Source: Lachnospiraceae bacterium (GTDB lineage Bacteria > Bacillota > Clostridia > Lachnospirales > Lachnospiraceae). Taken from it: a DNA stretch of 8,130 bases. Under the pieces are notes generated by a model. It made no database searches, was not told where the DNA came from, and saw only the letters and a program-made list of their open reading frames with translations. This document shows, one piece after another, positions 1-6,628 of this stretch. The position numbers and the translations under genes are program-made. The DNA is taken from NCBI GenBank assembly GCA_021200345.1, contig JAJQGR010000021.1, positions 1 to 8,130 on the forward strand, given 5' to 3'. How positions within the stretch are numbered: the first letter of the stretch is position 1; each line of letters opens with the position of its first letter.

Positions 1-2
1 TT

Positions 3-1340
3 ACGCCCCAGGAGATGGTGGATCTGGATATGCCGGGAATGGGCAGCGGATCAAAATTTGACGACGCACCGGGCAGTCCGGCGATCCTTGTGGAAGAGGA
101 TGGTGTCAGGAAAGATGCGGTGAAGACCGACTGCATTTACAGCGGAACAATTAGCGATCGGCAGGTGAGCAATCTGAAATTTGTTACCTATGATGGAAAT
201 CTGGGCGGCATTATGGTAACCGGGAAGAAAAAATATACCATTGACCGGGCAACCATGAGCCTTTCAGGGAAATGTCTGGGTCTGGGCCTGGAACGGGCCG
301 GAATTTTTGCTTATAACGGCGCGGATGTGACGGTTAAAGATTCTGTGATTTACGCCAATGGGATGCGGCGCAGCTGCTATACGGTCATGAAAGAATCCAT
401 TTTCCGGGCGTATCGTTCCACATTTATCTGCATGGGAGCGCCCTTTGGGCCGGACGCGCCTGCTGCGGAGGAGCAAAATCACTTAAGGGGGCTGTTCGGA
501 TGTACCTGGGACACTGCCAGAACCTGTGATATGCAGGACAATTCCCAGGAATTCCTGTATGACTGCACCATTGTGGGCGATGGCTGCTGCTGTCTGTCTG
601 TGGACGGCTCTGAGGGCTTTAACCGGGTGGAGGCCAATGACTGCCGGATGGTAACCACCAAGTCCGGTTATGGCGTTTATTCTGACACCTTCTGTCATAT
701 TGTACTGAACCGCTGTGATATGGATATTGCCAGCACCGCGGGGGTTCTGGCGGGAGAATGCGATCTGACGTTCAACGACTGCAGGATCAACAGCAATCAC
801 TGGCTGGTGGTAGGCCACTGTATCGTCAGCCTTCCGACCCAGCGCTCCAGCCTGACCATGAAAAACTGCGAGTGTGACAGTGATCTGGACGCTTTGTCCG
901 TGCGCAGCTGCAATCTGTACGCAGTGCTGGACGGATGCAATATCCGGCCAAAGACAGGCGTACTTCTCCGCTCAGAGATCAATACGGGCAAGGGCCCAAG
1001 AGTGGCCAGACCGGCACAGGGAGAGCCAATGTATGGGATCAGGCTGTTTTTGAAAAACAGCGTCTATGAGGGAGATATTATTCATGGAGATCCGGAGAGG
1101 GACTGCGGCGTATACCTTGAGAACGCCCGCCTGAATGGCGCGATTGAAAACTGCTCCGTGCGGTTTGGCGCGGGCAGCCGGTGGAATGCCACAGGAAGTT
1201 CCCATGTGGTGATTGACGGGGAGGTTGACCTGTCAGCTATTTACGCACAGTCCGGCGTCACTGTATACGCGAAAGCCGTTTCCGGCGCTGGAGAGTATCC
1301 TTTGACGGGTGGAGGGAAGATCATAATTGAATGTGAATAA
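3..1340 (+). CDS. Cysteine-rich right-handed beta-helix protein, 5' end outside window
   Basis: The frame is open from the first complete codon at 3. The first ATG, at 15, has a GGAG directly against it with no spacer, so it is unlikely to be the start and the gene probably begins upstream. At least 446 residues are visible. Short hydrophobic strands alternate with polar turns, and the pattern Asn/Asp/Gly-Cys-x-hydrophobic recurs every 22 to 29 residues; both are typical of parallel beta-helix (pectate-lyase-like) folds. There are 23 Cys in the 441 residues after Met15, which suggests a reducing cytoplasmic location rather than export, but the N-terminus that could carry a signal peptide is missing. 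I see no recognisable catalytic motif. It lies 15 bases before the deglycosidase beta subunit, so it is probably in the same operon; acting on the sugar or the conjugate is only a guess. The fold is fairly sure, the function unknown. Confidence 0.84.
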   Translation, partial: TPQEMVDLDMPGMGSGSKFDDAPGSPAILVEEDGVRKDAVKTDCIYSGTISDRQVSNLKFVTYDGNLGGIMVTGKKKYTIDRATMSLSGKCLGLGLERAGIFAYNGADVTVKDSVIYANGMRRSCYTVMKESIFRAYRSTFICMGAPFGPDAPAAEEQNHLRGLFGCTWDTARTCDMQDNSQEFLYDCTIVGDGCCCLSVDGSEGFNRVEANDCRMVTTKSGYGVYSDTFCHIVLNRCDMDIASTAGVLAGECDLTFNDCRINSNHWLVVGHCIVSLPTQRSSLTMKNCECDSDLDALSVRSCNLYAVLDGCNIRPKTGVLLRSEINTGKGPRVARPAQGEPMYGIRLFLKNSVYEGDIIHGDPERDCGVYLENARLNGAIENCSVRFGAGSRWNATGSSHVVIDGEVDLSAIYAQSGVTVYAKAVSGAGEYPLTGGGKIIIECE

Positions 1341-1355
1341 AGGAAGGAGATTTCT

Positions 1356-1859
1356 ATGAAGACAGTTGAAGAACGAATCGCGCAGGTGGACGAGATTTTA
1401 AGTCGCGGCGGCCTGGTGCTGACCGACCCCCTGATGCGGGGGAGCCTGAAAAACAAGGTGTTTGAGGATGGTTCCTGTACCGGGTATACTTTCCGGCTGA
1501 ACAACTTAAGCTACCGCGGCGTCTGGATTTCTACCATCGAGGGGCTGGAGCTGAAGGTGGACGGCGAGCCTGTGGATCACAGGGATATGACGCTGGTGCT
1601 TGGCAATTTCTACTGCACCATCGATGAGTTAAAAAATAACAGCGACGTTTTCTGGGGATGCGCGGATAAGTGCTACATAAACGTTAATAAGGTAGGCGGC
1701 TTAAGCGCCGGTGACCATGAGATCGAGATTGTCATCACCAAACGGAATGATTTTGGCCATTCTTATGGTGAGGCGGAGGACGTGGAGGGATATCTGCGGG
1801 ACGCCACAGAGCTTCAGCATCCTACCGTGGTGCGCGACCGTGCGGTTTTCACAATTTAG
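1356..1859 (+). CDS. C-glycoside deglycosidase beta subunit (DUF6379 type, DgpB/DfgB-like)
   Basis: This is a small beta-rich protein of 167 residues. It matches my memory of the beta subunit of C-glycoside deglycosidases: a Gly-Tyr-Thr-Phe-Arg strand near residue 43, YRGV at 53-56, Ile-Glu-Gly at 61-63, VDGE at 68-71, and GGLSAGDHEIE at 114-124. In the family (DgpB of the puerarin-degrading gut strain PUE, DfgB of Eubacterium cellulosolvens) this subunit forms a complex with a TIM-barrel alpha subunit. The complex cleaves the C-C bond of a 3-oxo-C-glycoside in the cytoplasm. The start is set by AAGGAG at 1344-1349, six bases before the ATG. The alpha subunit follows after 12 bases, the expected partner. 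About 28 N-terminal residues precede the recognisable domain. Family assignment is by recognition of sequence pattern; the substrate is unknown. Confidence 0.92.
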   Translation: MKTVEERIAQVDEILSRGGLVLTDPLMRGSLKNKVFEDGSCTGYTFRLNNLSYRGVWISTIEGLELKVDGEPVDHRDMTLVLGNFYCTIDELKNNSDVFWGCADKCYINVNKVGGLSAGDHEIEIVITKRNDFGHSYGEAEDVEGYLRDATELQHPTVVRDRAVFTI

Positions 1860-1871
1860 GGAGGTAACAAT

Positions 1872-2888
1872 ATGAATCGATTAAAACACAGTATTACCCT
1901 GTATGGCTTTGGCAACCGGTATGTCCGCGGCCTCTGCACCTTTGAGGATACGATGGAAAAAGCGAAAAAGATGGGCGGGGACGGAATTGAGATCGTAGCG
2001 CCGCAGATGGTACCGGGACATCCCAATCCATCGGATGAATGGATCGATTATTTTAAGGACTGCTGTCAGAAATATGAGCTGACCCCGGTCTGCTACAGTA
2101 TTTATATTGATAATGGCAAGCATAAGGGACATTACCTTTCTGAGGCGGAGCGCATGGCGGACACTATTTCCGGTATGGAGATCGCAAAGCGCACAGGCTG
2201 CTCTATCGTTCGCAGCCAGGATCCGCTTCTGCCCTCTACCATGGAAAAGCTTCTTCCCTATGCGCAGGAGCTGGATGTTCATCTGGCCATTGAGATGCAC
2301 GGACCGTATACGCCCTCTACCCCGATTTTCCAGGAGTACGCGGAGCTGTTTGAAAAGAAAAATGATCCGCATCTGGGAGTAGTGATGGATTTCTCTTCCT
2401 TTTCCTCAGGAGCACCGTCCAACTGTCTGAAAAAGTTCCCGGATGATCTCTGCAATAAGGAACTGCTGTATAAAATCAATCGTCTTTACGCGACAACGGA
2501 AATTCCGGAGAAGGATCTGATTGATATGATTTACGCGGAAGGCGGAGACGACGCGGATGTGCATGTGGCAAAGCGCAGGATCTTTTCCATTGATGCTTCC
2601 ACCGCTCGTATGGGAACCCCCTACTGGCGCACAAAGCCAGACTATGAGGGCTTCCGCAGTCTGCTGAAATACTCTAAGTATATGCACGGCAAGTTCTATC
2701 ACATGGAAGATGACCTGACATGCCCGGGAATGGATTATCCCAATTTCCTCAGGATTATGAAAGAGGAAAACTACACTGGCTTCATCGCCTCTGAGTATGA
2801 GGGAGACCGATATGACAATACGGTCAGCGATGAGGACCAGATCCGGCTCCATATTCAGATGCTGGACAAGCTCTGGGACGAAGCCTGA
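1872..2888 (+). CDS. C-glycoside deglycosidase alpha subunit, TIM-barrel isomerase-like (DgpC/DfgA-like)
   Basis: This 338-residue protein belongs to the xylose-isomerase-like/AP endonuclease 2 TIM-barrel superfamily. Candidate divalent-metal ligands sit at the ends of the expected strands: Glu141 and nearby His143 in AIEMHGP, Asp173 in GVVMDFSSF, His277 in KFYHMEDD, and Glu308 in IASEYEGD. His143 is the likely catalytic base, by analogy with the deglycosidase alpha subunits. About 104 residues separate Asp173 from His277, against about 26 in the compact relative at 5187-6104, so the barrel carries a large insertion. In DgpC/DfgA-type enzymes this subunit and the small beta subunit together eliminate the aglycone from a 3-oxo-C-glycoside. 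A strong GGAGGT at 1860-1865, six bases before the ATG, and the adjacent beta-subunit gene support the call. A plain sugar-phosphate isomerase is the alternative, made less likely by the partner gene. Confidence 0.91.
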   Translation: MNRLKHSITLYGFGNRYVRGLCTFEDTMEKAKKMGGDGIEIVAPQMVPGHPNPSDEWIDYFKDCCQKYELTPVCYSIYIDNGKHKGHYLSEAERMADTISGMEIAKRTGCSIVRSQDPLLPSTMEKLLPYAQELDVHLAIEMHGPYTPSTPIFQEYAELFEKKNDPHLGVVMDFSSFSSGAPSNCLKKFPDDLCNKELLYKINRLYATTEIPEKDLIDMIYAEGGDDADVHVAKRRIFSIDASTARMGTPYWRTKPDYEGFRSLLKYSKYMHGKFYHMEDDLTCPGMDYPNFLRIMKEENYTGFIASEYEGDRYDNTVSDEDQIRLHIQMLDKLWDEA

Positions 2889-2932
2889 TATATTTTACCG
2901 GAAACATTCAAATCAGAATCAGACAGAAAGAC

Positions 2933-2937
2933 GAGGG
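2933..2937 (+). promoter_or_regulatory. Ribosome binding site GAGGG deciding the start at 2944
   Basis: GAGGG lies six bases before ATG 2944 and nine before a second in-frame ATG at 2947. The open frame extends back to an ATG at 2797 inside the previous gene, but that stretch encodes no family-like sequence. The conserved Rossmann strand begins just after 2944. Confidence 0.75.
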
Positions 2938-2943
2938 AATAAC

Positions 2944-4065
2944 ATGATGGTAAAAAAAATCGGAATAGGTATCATTGGCTGTGGAGGCATTGCCAACCAG
3001 AAGCACTTGCCGGCACTGTCTAAACTCAGTGAAGAATGTGAGCTTGTGGCGTTTTGCGACATTATTGTGGAGAGAGCGCAGAAAGCCGCGGCTCAGTATG
3101 GGGCTCCCGGGGCAAAGGTTTATGAGGATTATCATGAGCTGCTGGCCAATCCGGAGGTGGAGGTGGTGCATGTGCTGACTCCCAACGTGGCCCATTGCCC
3201 GATTACAGTGGACGCGTTTGAGGCGGGAAAGCATGTACTGTGCGAAAAACCTATGGCTCACTGTACCGCGGACGCGGAGAAGATGATCGCGGCATGGAAA
3301 AAATCCGGCAGGCAGTTCACCATTGGTTATCAGAACCGTTTCCGGCCGGAGGTACAGGCACTGCACGCGGCCTGTGAGGCGGGAGAGCTGGGAGAAATTT
3401 ATTTTGCCAAGGCTCATGCGGTCAGACGCCGCGCGGTTCCTACCTGGGGTGTTTTCCCCAATAAGTCCCTGCAGGGAGGCGGTCCGTTAATTGATATCGG
3501 AACCCATGCTCTGGATATGACATTGTGGATGATGAATAATTATAAACCTGTCAGCGTCAGCGGCAGTGTATTCTATAAGCTGGGGCATATGCCTGAGGCA
3601 GTGGAGGGAAACAAATTTGGCCCTTGGGATCCGGAAACCTACGAGGTGGAGGACTCTGCGTTTGGGTTCATCAAGATGGAAAACGGGGCGACCATTTTCC
3701 TGGAGGCATCCTGGGCGTTAAACACGCTGGAATCCAGAGAAGCTTCCACCACCGTTTGCGGAACACTGGGCGGAGCGGAGATCATCTCCGGCATGAGCCA
3801 CCCCACGGACCGGCTGATTTACAACACCAGTCGTCACGGGCAGCTGACACAGGAGGAAATGTCTCCCTCCGGCGGAGTCGCTTACTTTGACGGCGCCAGC
3901 AGCGAGCCCGGATATCTGGAGGCAAAGCAGTGGCTGAACGCGATCCGCACCGGCGGACGGCCTCTGGTGGATCCTATTCAGGCCTTTACGGTCACACAGA
4001 TTCTGGACGCGATCTACTGGGCGGCGGAGAGCGGAAAGGAAGTATTCCTGAAAGCCGCGGAGTAA
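2944..4065 (+). CDS. Gfo/Idh/MocA family NAD(P)-dependent oxidoreductase, candidate C-glycoside 3-dehydrogenase (DgpA-like)
   Basis: This is a complete 373-residue member of the family. The N-terminal Rossmann fold has a nucleotide-binding IGIIGCGGIAN at 8-18. The family EKP motif at 101-103 carries the usual catalytic Lys102. The C-terminal substrate domain shows GGGPLIDIGTHALD at 178-191, placing the usual Asp184 and His188 in the active site. There is no signal peptide, so it is cytoplasmic. In known C-glycoside pathways an enzyme of this family (DgpA) oxidises the C3 hydroxyl of the sugar to the 3-oxo form that the alpha/beta deglycosidase needs; position directly after both subunits supports that role here. 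Other family members act on inositols, glucosides or sugar acids, so the substrate is inferred from context. The gap to the alpha subunit, 55 bases, is the largest in the window and shows no hairpin. Confidence 0.93.
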   Translation: MMVKKIGIGIIGCGGIANQKHLPALSKLSEECELVAFCDIIVERAQKAAAQYGAPGAKVYEDYHELLANPEVEVVHVLTPNVAHCPITVDAFEAGKHVLCEKPMAHCTADAEKMIAAWKKSGRQFTIGYQNRFRPEVQALHAACEAGELGEIYFAKAHAVRRRAVPTWGVFPNKSLQGGGPLIDIGTHALDMTLWMMNNYKPVSVSGSVFYKLGHMPEAVEGNKFGPWDPETYEVEDSAFGFIKMENGATIFLEASWALNTLESREASTTVCGTLGGAEIISGMSHPTDRLIYNTSRHGQLTQEEMSPSGGVAYFDGASSEPGYLEAKQWLNAIRTGGRPLVDPIQAFTVTQILDAIYWAAESGKEVFLKAAE

Positions 4066-4090
4066 GACTGAAAGAGGGGAGAAAACCTGT

Positions 4091-5167
4091 ATGAGCGTAA
4101 AATTTGGAATTATCGGCTTTGGCTTTGTGGGCCATGTGCATGAGAAGAGTCTTGTGGAGGAGTTCCAGGGGGAAGCGGAGGTAACGGCCATCTGCGATAT
4201 TATCCCGGAGCGCATGGACGACGCATTGTCAAAGAACGCGAAAAAATACACCAGTGCGGACGAACTGCTGGCGGATCCGGATGTGGATGTAGCTGTGATT
4301 TGTGTTCCCAATCATCTCCATCTGGAGATGGTGGACAAGGCGGCGCATGCGGGAAAGAATATTCTGTGTGAGAAACCGGCGGCCATGACCCTCAGCGAAT
4401 TTGAGACCATGATGCAGATCGTGAAATCCTGCGGGGTTCCTTTCACTGTGCATCACCAGCGCAGGTATGACAAGGATTTCAGAACCATCAGGGCGGCTTA
4501 CGACGCCCAGGAGGTTGGAAAGCCCTATATGCTGCAGTCCAGACTCTATGGCTTTAACGGTAATATGCATGACTGGCATGTCTATAACAAATATGGCGGC
4601 GGCATGCTTTTGGACTGGGGTGTCCATCTGATTGACCAGTTTCTCTGGATGATTGACAGCCCGGTGAAGACGGTGTACGCGATCATGAATAATGTGATCA
4701 ATTTCTAGGTGGATGATTATTTTAAGATCCTTCTGGGCTTTTAAAACGGCATGTTCGGGGATATCGAGCTGGGAACCTATTTCCTGAGAGATCAGGATGA
4801 CTGGTTTACCCATCACTGGATCCTGGCGGGAGATCAGGGAACGGCTTATTGCGATGGCTTTGCTCCTACTAACGGTACGGTGGCGACCACCACCAGACTG
4901 TTGACCAGCGTGGAAGGAAAGCTGACCATGACGGCCTCCGGCCCCACCAGATCCTTTGGAACGCCGGATCCGGGGCTGATTGTGGCAAAGCATATTCCCA
5001 CGGCCACCACCTCCTATGGTGACTATTACAGAAATTATCTGGATGCGTACCACGGAAAAGGAGATTATCTGGTGACGGAGGAGCAGATGCGCAGGCTTCT
5101 GACCGTTGTGGAGGCTGTCCGCACATCCGCGGCCGAGAACCGCACCGTGGAGCTGCAGGCTGTTTGA
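4091..5167 (+). pseudogene. Second Gfo/Idh/MocA oxidoreductase broken by two in-frame stop codons
   Basis: One reading frame spans 358 codons, a normal length for the family, but contains TAG at 4706-4708 and TAA at 4742-4744. Before the first stop lie the Rossmann motif IIGFGFVGHVH (7-17), EKP (94-96), and the Asp175/His179 pair in MLLDWGVHLID. The rest of the C-terminal beta-sheet domain follows the stops in the same frame and stays open to 5167 without frameshift. Codons 206 and 218 align with Glu234 (GAG) and Glu246 (GAA) of the intact paralogue at 2944-4065, so each stop is one G-to-T change away. If translation ends at 4706 the product is 205 residues and lacks most of the substrate domain. 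The ATG at 4751 has no ribosome binding site, so a separate C-terminal protein is unlikely. GGGGAG at 4076-4081 precedes the start. Its ancestral role was probably redox work on the sugar or keto-sugar. Recent inactivation, sequencing error and readthrough remain open; inactivation is favoured. Confidence 0.85.
4706..4744 (+). other. Pair of in-frame stop codons (TAG, TAA) flanking 11 sense codons
   Basis: TAG at 4706-4708 and TAA at 4742-4744 bracket a normal-looking beta-strand segment (VDDYFKILLGF). The matching segment of the intact paralogue starts after Glu234 and ends before Glu246, the same 12-codon spacing. No shift of frame occurs here. The two stops are the only visible damage in the gene. 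Confidence 0.9.
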
Positions 5168-5174
5168 AAGGAAA

Positions 5175-5180
5175 GGGAGG
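5175..5180 (+). promoter_or_regulatory. Ribosome binding site GGGAGG deciding the start at 5187
   Basis: GGGAGG stands six bases before ATG 5187. The frame is open back to an ATG at 5106, but that would overlap the previous gene and add 27 residues with no family character. Sequence typical of the first barrel strand begins at 5187. Confidence 0.8.
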
Positions 5181-5186
5181 ACAAAA

Positions 5187-6104
5187 ATGAAACTCGGATT
5201 AGTGAGCGCTATTTTGGATACCTGTGATTTTGAGAAAGCCGTTGATACGGCCGCCGGGGTGGGCTACCAGTGTCTGGAACTGGCCTGCTGGCCCAGTGGC
5301 AAAGCGGAGCGACGTTACGCGGGCGTCTCTCATCTGAATGTGGATGAACTGACGGACGAAAAGGCAGCTTATGTGAAAGAGTATCTGGCGGAGAAACATA
5401 TGGAGCTGTCCGCTCTGGCTTTTTATCCCAATACACTGGATCATGACCTGGAAAAGAGGGCGTTTCAGATCGCTCATCTGAAAAAAGTGATTGCCGCCGC
5501 GGCAAAGCTGGGCGTATCCACGGTGACCACGTTCATCGGCCGTGATCAGTATAAAACCGTGGAGGAAAATCTGGAGATTGTGGCCAGAGAATGGCCGCCC
5601 ATTCTGGAGTACGCTCAAGAGATGGGCGTGCGGATCGCCATCGAGAACTGTCCCATGCTGTTTGGGCCGGATCAGTGGCCGGGCGGACAGAACCTGATGA
5701 CCACTCCTGTGATCTGGAGGCAGGTCTTTCAGATTCTGCCTTATGAGAATCTGGGAATCAATTATGATCCTTCCCATTTTGTCTGGCAGATGGTGGATTA
5801 CATCCGGCCTTTGTATGAATTTAAGGATAAAATTTTCCATGTTCATTTCAAGGATATCAAGCTTTATCCTGAAAAGCTGAGAGAAGCAGGGACCATGTCG
5901 TATCCCTTAAGCTACATGAGTCCCAAGCTTCCCGGCCTTGGAGATGTGGACTGGGGAAAATTTATTTCCGCCCTGACCGATATCGGATACGACGGGTACG
6001 CCTGCGTGGAGGTGGAGGACCGGGCCTTTGAGGGAAGCTTTGAGAAAGTGGTAGACAGTCTGGTGCTGTCCAAAAAGTATATCAGCCAGTTTATGGTTTA
6101 CTGA
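5187..6104 (+). CDS. Sugar phosphate isomerase/epimerase-like TIM-barrel protein
   Basis: This 305-residue protein is a compact member of the xylose-isomerase-like TIM-barrel superfamily. Candidate metal ligands are Glu153 in RIAIENCPM, Asp194 and His197 in NYDPSHF, His218/His220 in FHVHFKD, and Glu275 in ACVEVED. A TFIGRD motif at 115-120 and a Trp/Pro-rich loop at 164-167 lie near the expected mouth of the barrel. It lacks the long insertion seen in the deglycosidase alpha subunit and has no adjacent beta subunit, so I read it as an isomerase or epimerase, perhaps of a keto-sugar released by the deglycosidase, rather than a second deglycosidase. It follows the broken oxidoreductase by 19 bases. 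Genes of these two families often occur in pairs in carbohydrate operons. Family confidence is high; reaction and substrate are inferred. Confidence 0.92.
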   Translation: MKLGLVSAILDTCDFEKAVDTAAGVGYQCLELACWPSGKAERRYAGVSHLNVDELTDEKAAYVKEYLAEKHMELSALAFYPNTLDHDLEKRAFQIAHLKKVIAAAAKLGVSTVTTFIGRDQYKTVEENLEIVAREWPPILEYAQEMGVRIAIENCPMLFGPDQWPGGQNLMTTPVIWRQVFQILPYENLGINYDPSHFVWQMVDYIRPLYEFKDKIFHVHFKDIKLYPEKLREAGTMSYPLSYMSPKLPGLGDVDWGKFISALTDIGYDGYACVEVEDRAFEGSFEKVVDSLVLSKKYISQFMVY

Positions 6105-6115
6105 TGGCTGGTTAC

Positions 6116-6125
6116 AGGAGGGAGG
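6116..6125 (+). promoter_or_regulatory. Near-perfect ribosome binding site pointing to a TTG start at 6131
   Basis: AGGAGGGAGG at 6116-6125 is followed after five bases by an in-frame TTG at 6131. The upstream ATG at 6104 overlaps the previous stop codon (TGATG) but has no ribosome binding site of its own. This favours the TTG start. Translational coupling from the overlapping ATG cannot be excluded. Confidence 0.72.
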
Positions 6126-6130
6126 CTTTT

Positions 6131-6598
6131 TTGAGACTGCCGAAGCTGACAAAATTTTTTGTGCTGACCAATGTCTGGGGGTCGATTATCATGAGCATTG
6201 TTCTCAGCATGATGATGCCGATCCTCAACGGCAGGTCGCTGACATTAAACGGGTTCTGCACCGGCTTTGTGGTGTCGTTCTTCACCAGCCTGGCGTTGAA
6301 GCTGTTTACGCCGCTCATCCCCTTAAGCGGAAAGCTGGCGGACTGGTCCGGGGCGCCCAAAGGCACCAATGCAAGCCAGCTGGTTTCCACGCTGCTGATG
6401 GCCGCCTGTATGGCGACGATTATGAGTCTGGTCATGACATTGTGGGGGATCAGAAACGCGCCGAATATTTCTGAGATCTGGTTTTCCAGCTGGATCAGGG
6501 CCTGGCCCTACGCGGTGCTGATTGTCTATGTCATGGTAAATATCAGTCTCTGGACCGGCAATCCGTTGGTGAGGAAGCTGCTGGGAGAGAAAGAATAA
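6131..6598 (+). CDS. Small four-helix integral membrane protein, possibly DUF2798-like
   Basis: With the TTG start the protein has 155 residues; an ATG at 6104 would add nine. Four hydrophobic segments are visible, at about 10-31, 42-65, 84-107 and 123-142, with a basic N-terminus (RLPKLTK) and a charged C-terminal tail (VRKLLGEKE). The second half resembles a two-helix DUF2798 unit: a small, Met-rich helix (ACMATIMSLVM), a polar loop, then Trp-x(3)-Trp before the last helix and Asn-Pro-Leu-Val-Arg-Lys after it. The first half may be a diverged copy of the same unit. This is recollection of a pattern, not a search result. No transport or catalytic motif is visible. It follows the isomerase closely and may be co-transcribed, but nothing ties it to C-glycoside use. 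Confidence 0.82.
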   Translation: MRLPKLTKFFVLTNVWGSIIMSIVLSMMMPILNGRSLTLNGFCTGFVVSFFTSLALKLFTPLIPLSGKLADWSGAPKGTNASQLVSTLLMAACMATIMSLVMTLWGIRNAPNISEIWFSSWIRAWPYAVLIVYVMVNISLWTGNPLVRKLLGEKE

Positions 6599-6628
6599 GC
6601 TGTCATTTTCATACGAGGAGAAACATCA

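Noticed and set aside
2797..2943. N-terminal extension of the first oxidoreductase
   Set aside because: It overlaps the alpha-subunit gene out of frame, gives sequence without family character, and a good binding site precedes ATG 2944.
2889..2943. Possible terminator or internal promoter in the 55-base gap
   Set aside because: No stable inverted repeat with a T-run is visible, and no convincing -35/-10 pair could be placed in so short a gap next to the coding ends.
4706..4744. Genetic code change or pyrrolysine/selenocysteine decoding at the stops
   Set aside because: TAA, TAG and TGA all end other genes in the window normally, and the two internal stops are different codons (TAG and TAA), so neither a single reassigned codon nor UAG/UGA recoding explains both.
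3718..5053. Long antisense open frames opposite the oxidoreductase genes (up to 274 residues)
   Set aside because: They lie opposite conserved family genes, show no family-like sequence and lack good binding sites; codon bias of the + strand genes explains the open frames.
4751..5167. C-terminal part of the broken oxidoreductase as a separate gene
   Set aside because: It is in the same frame as the N-terminal part, begins in the middle of the substrate domain and has no ribosome binding site before ATG 4751.
5106..5186. N-terminal extension of the second TIM-barrel gene
   Set aside because: It overlaps the end of the previous gene; GGGAGG at 5175-5180 clearly supports ATG 5187.
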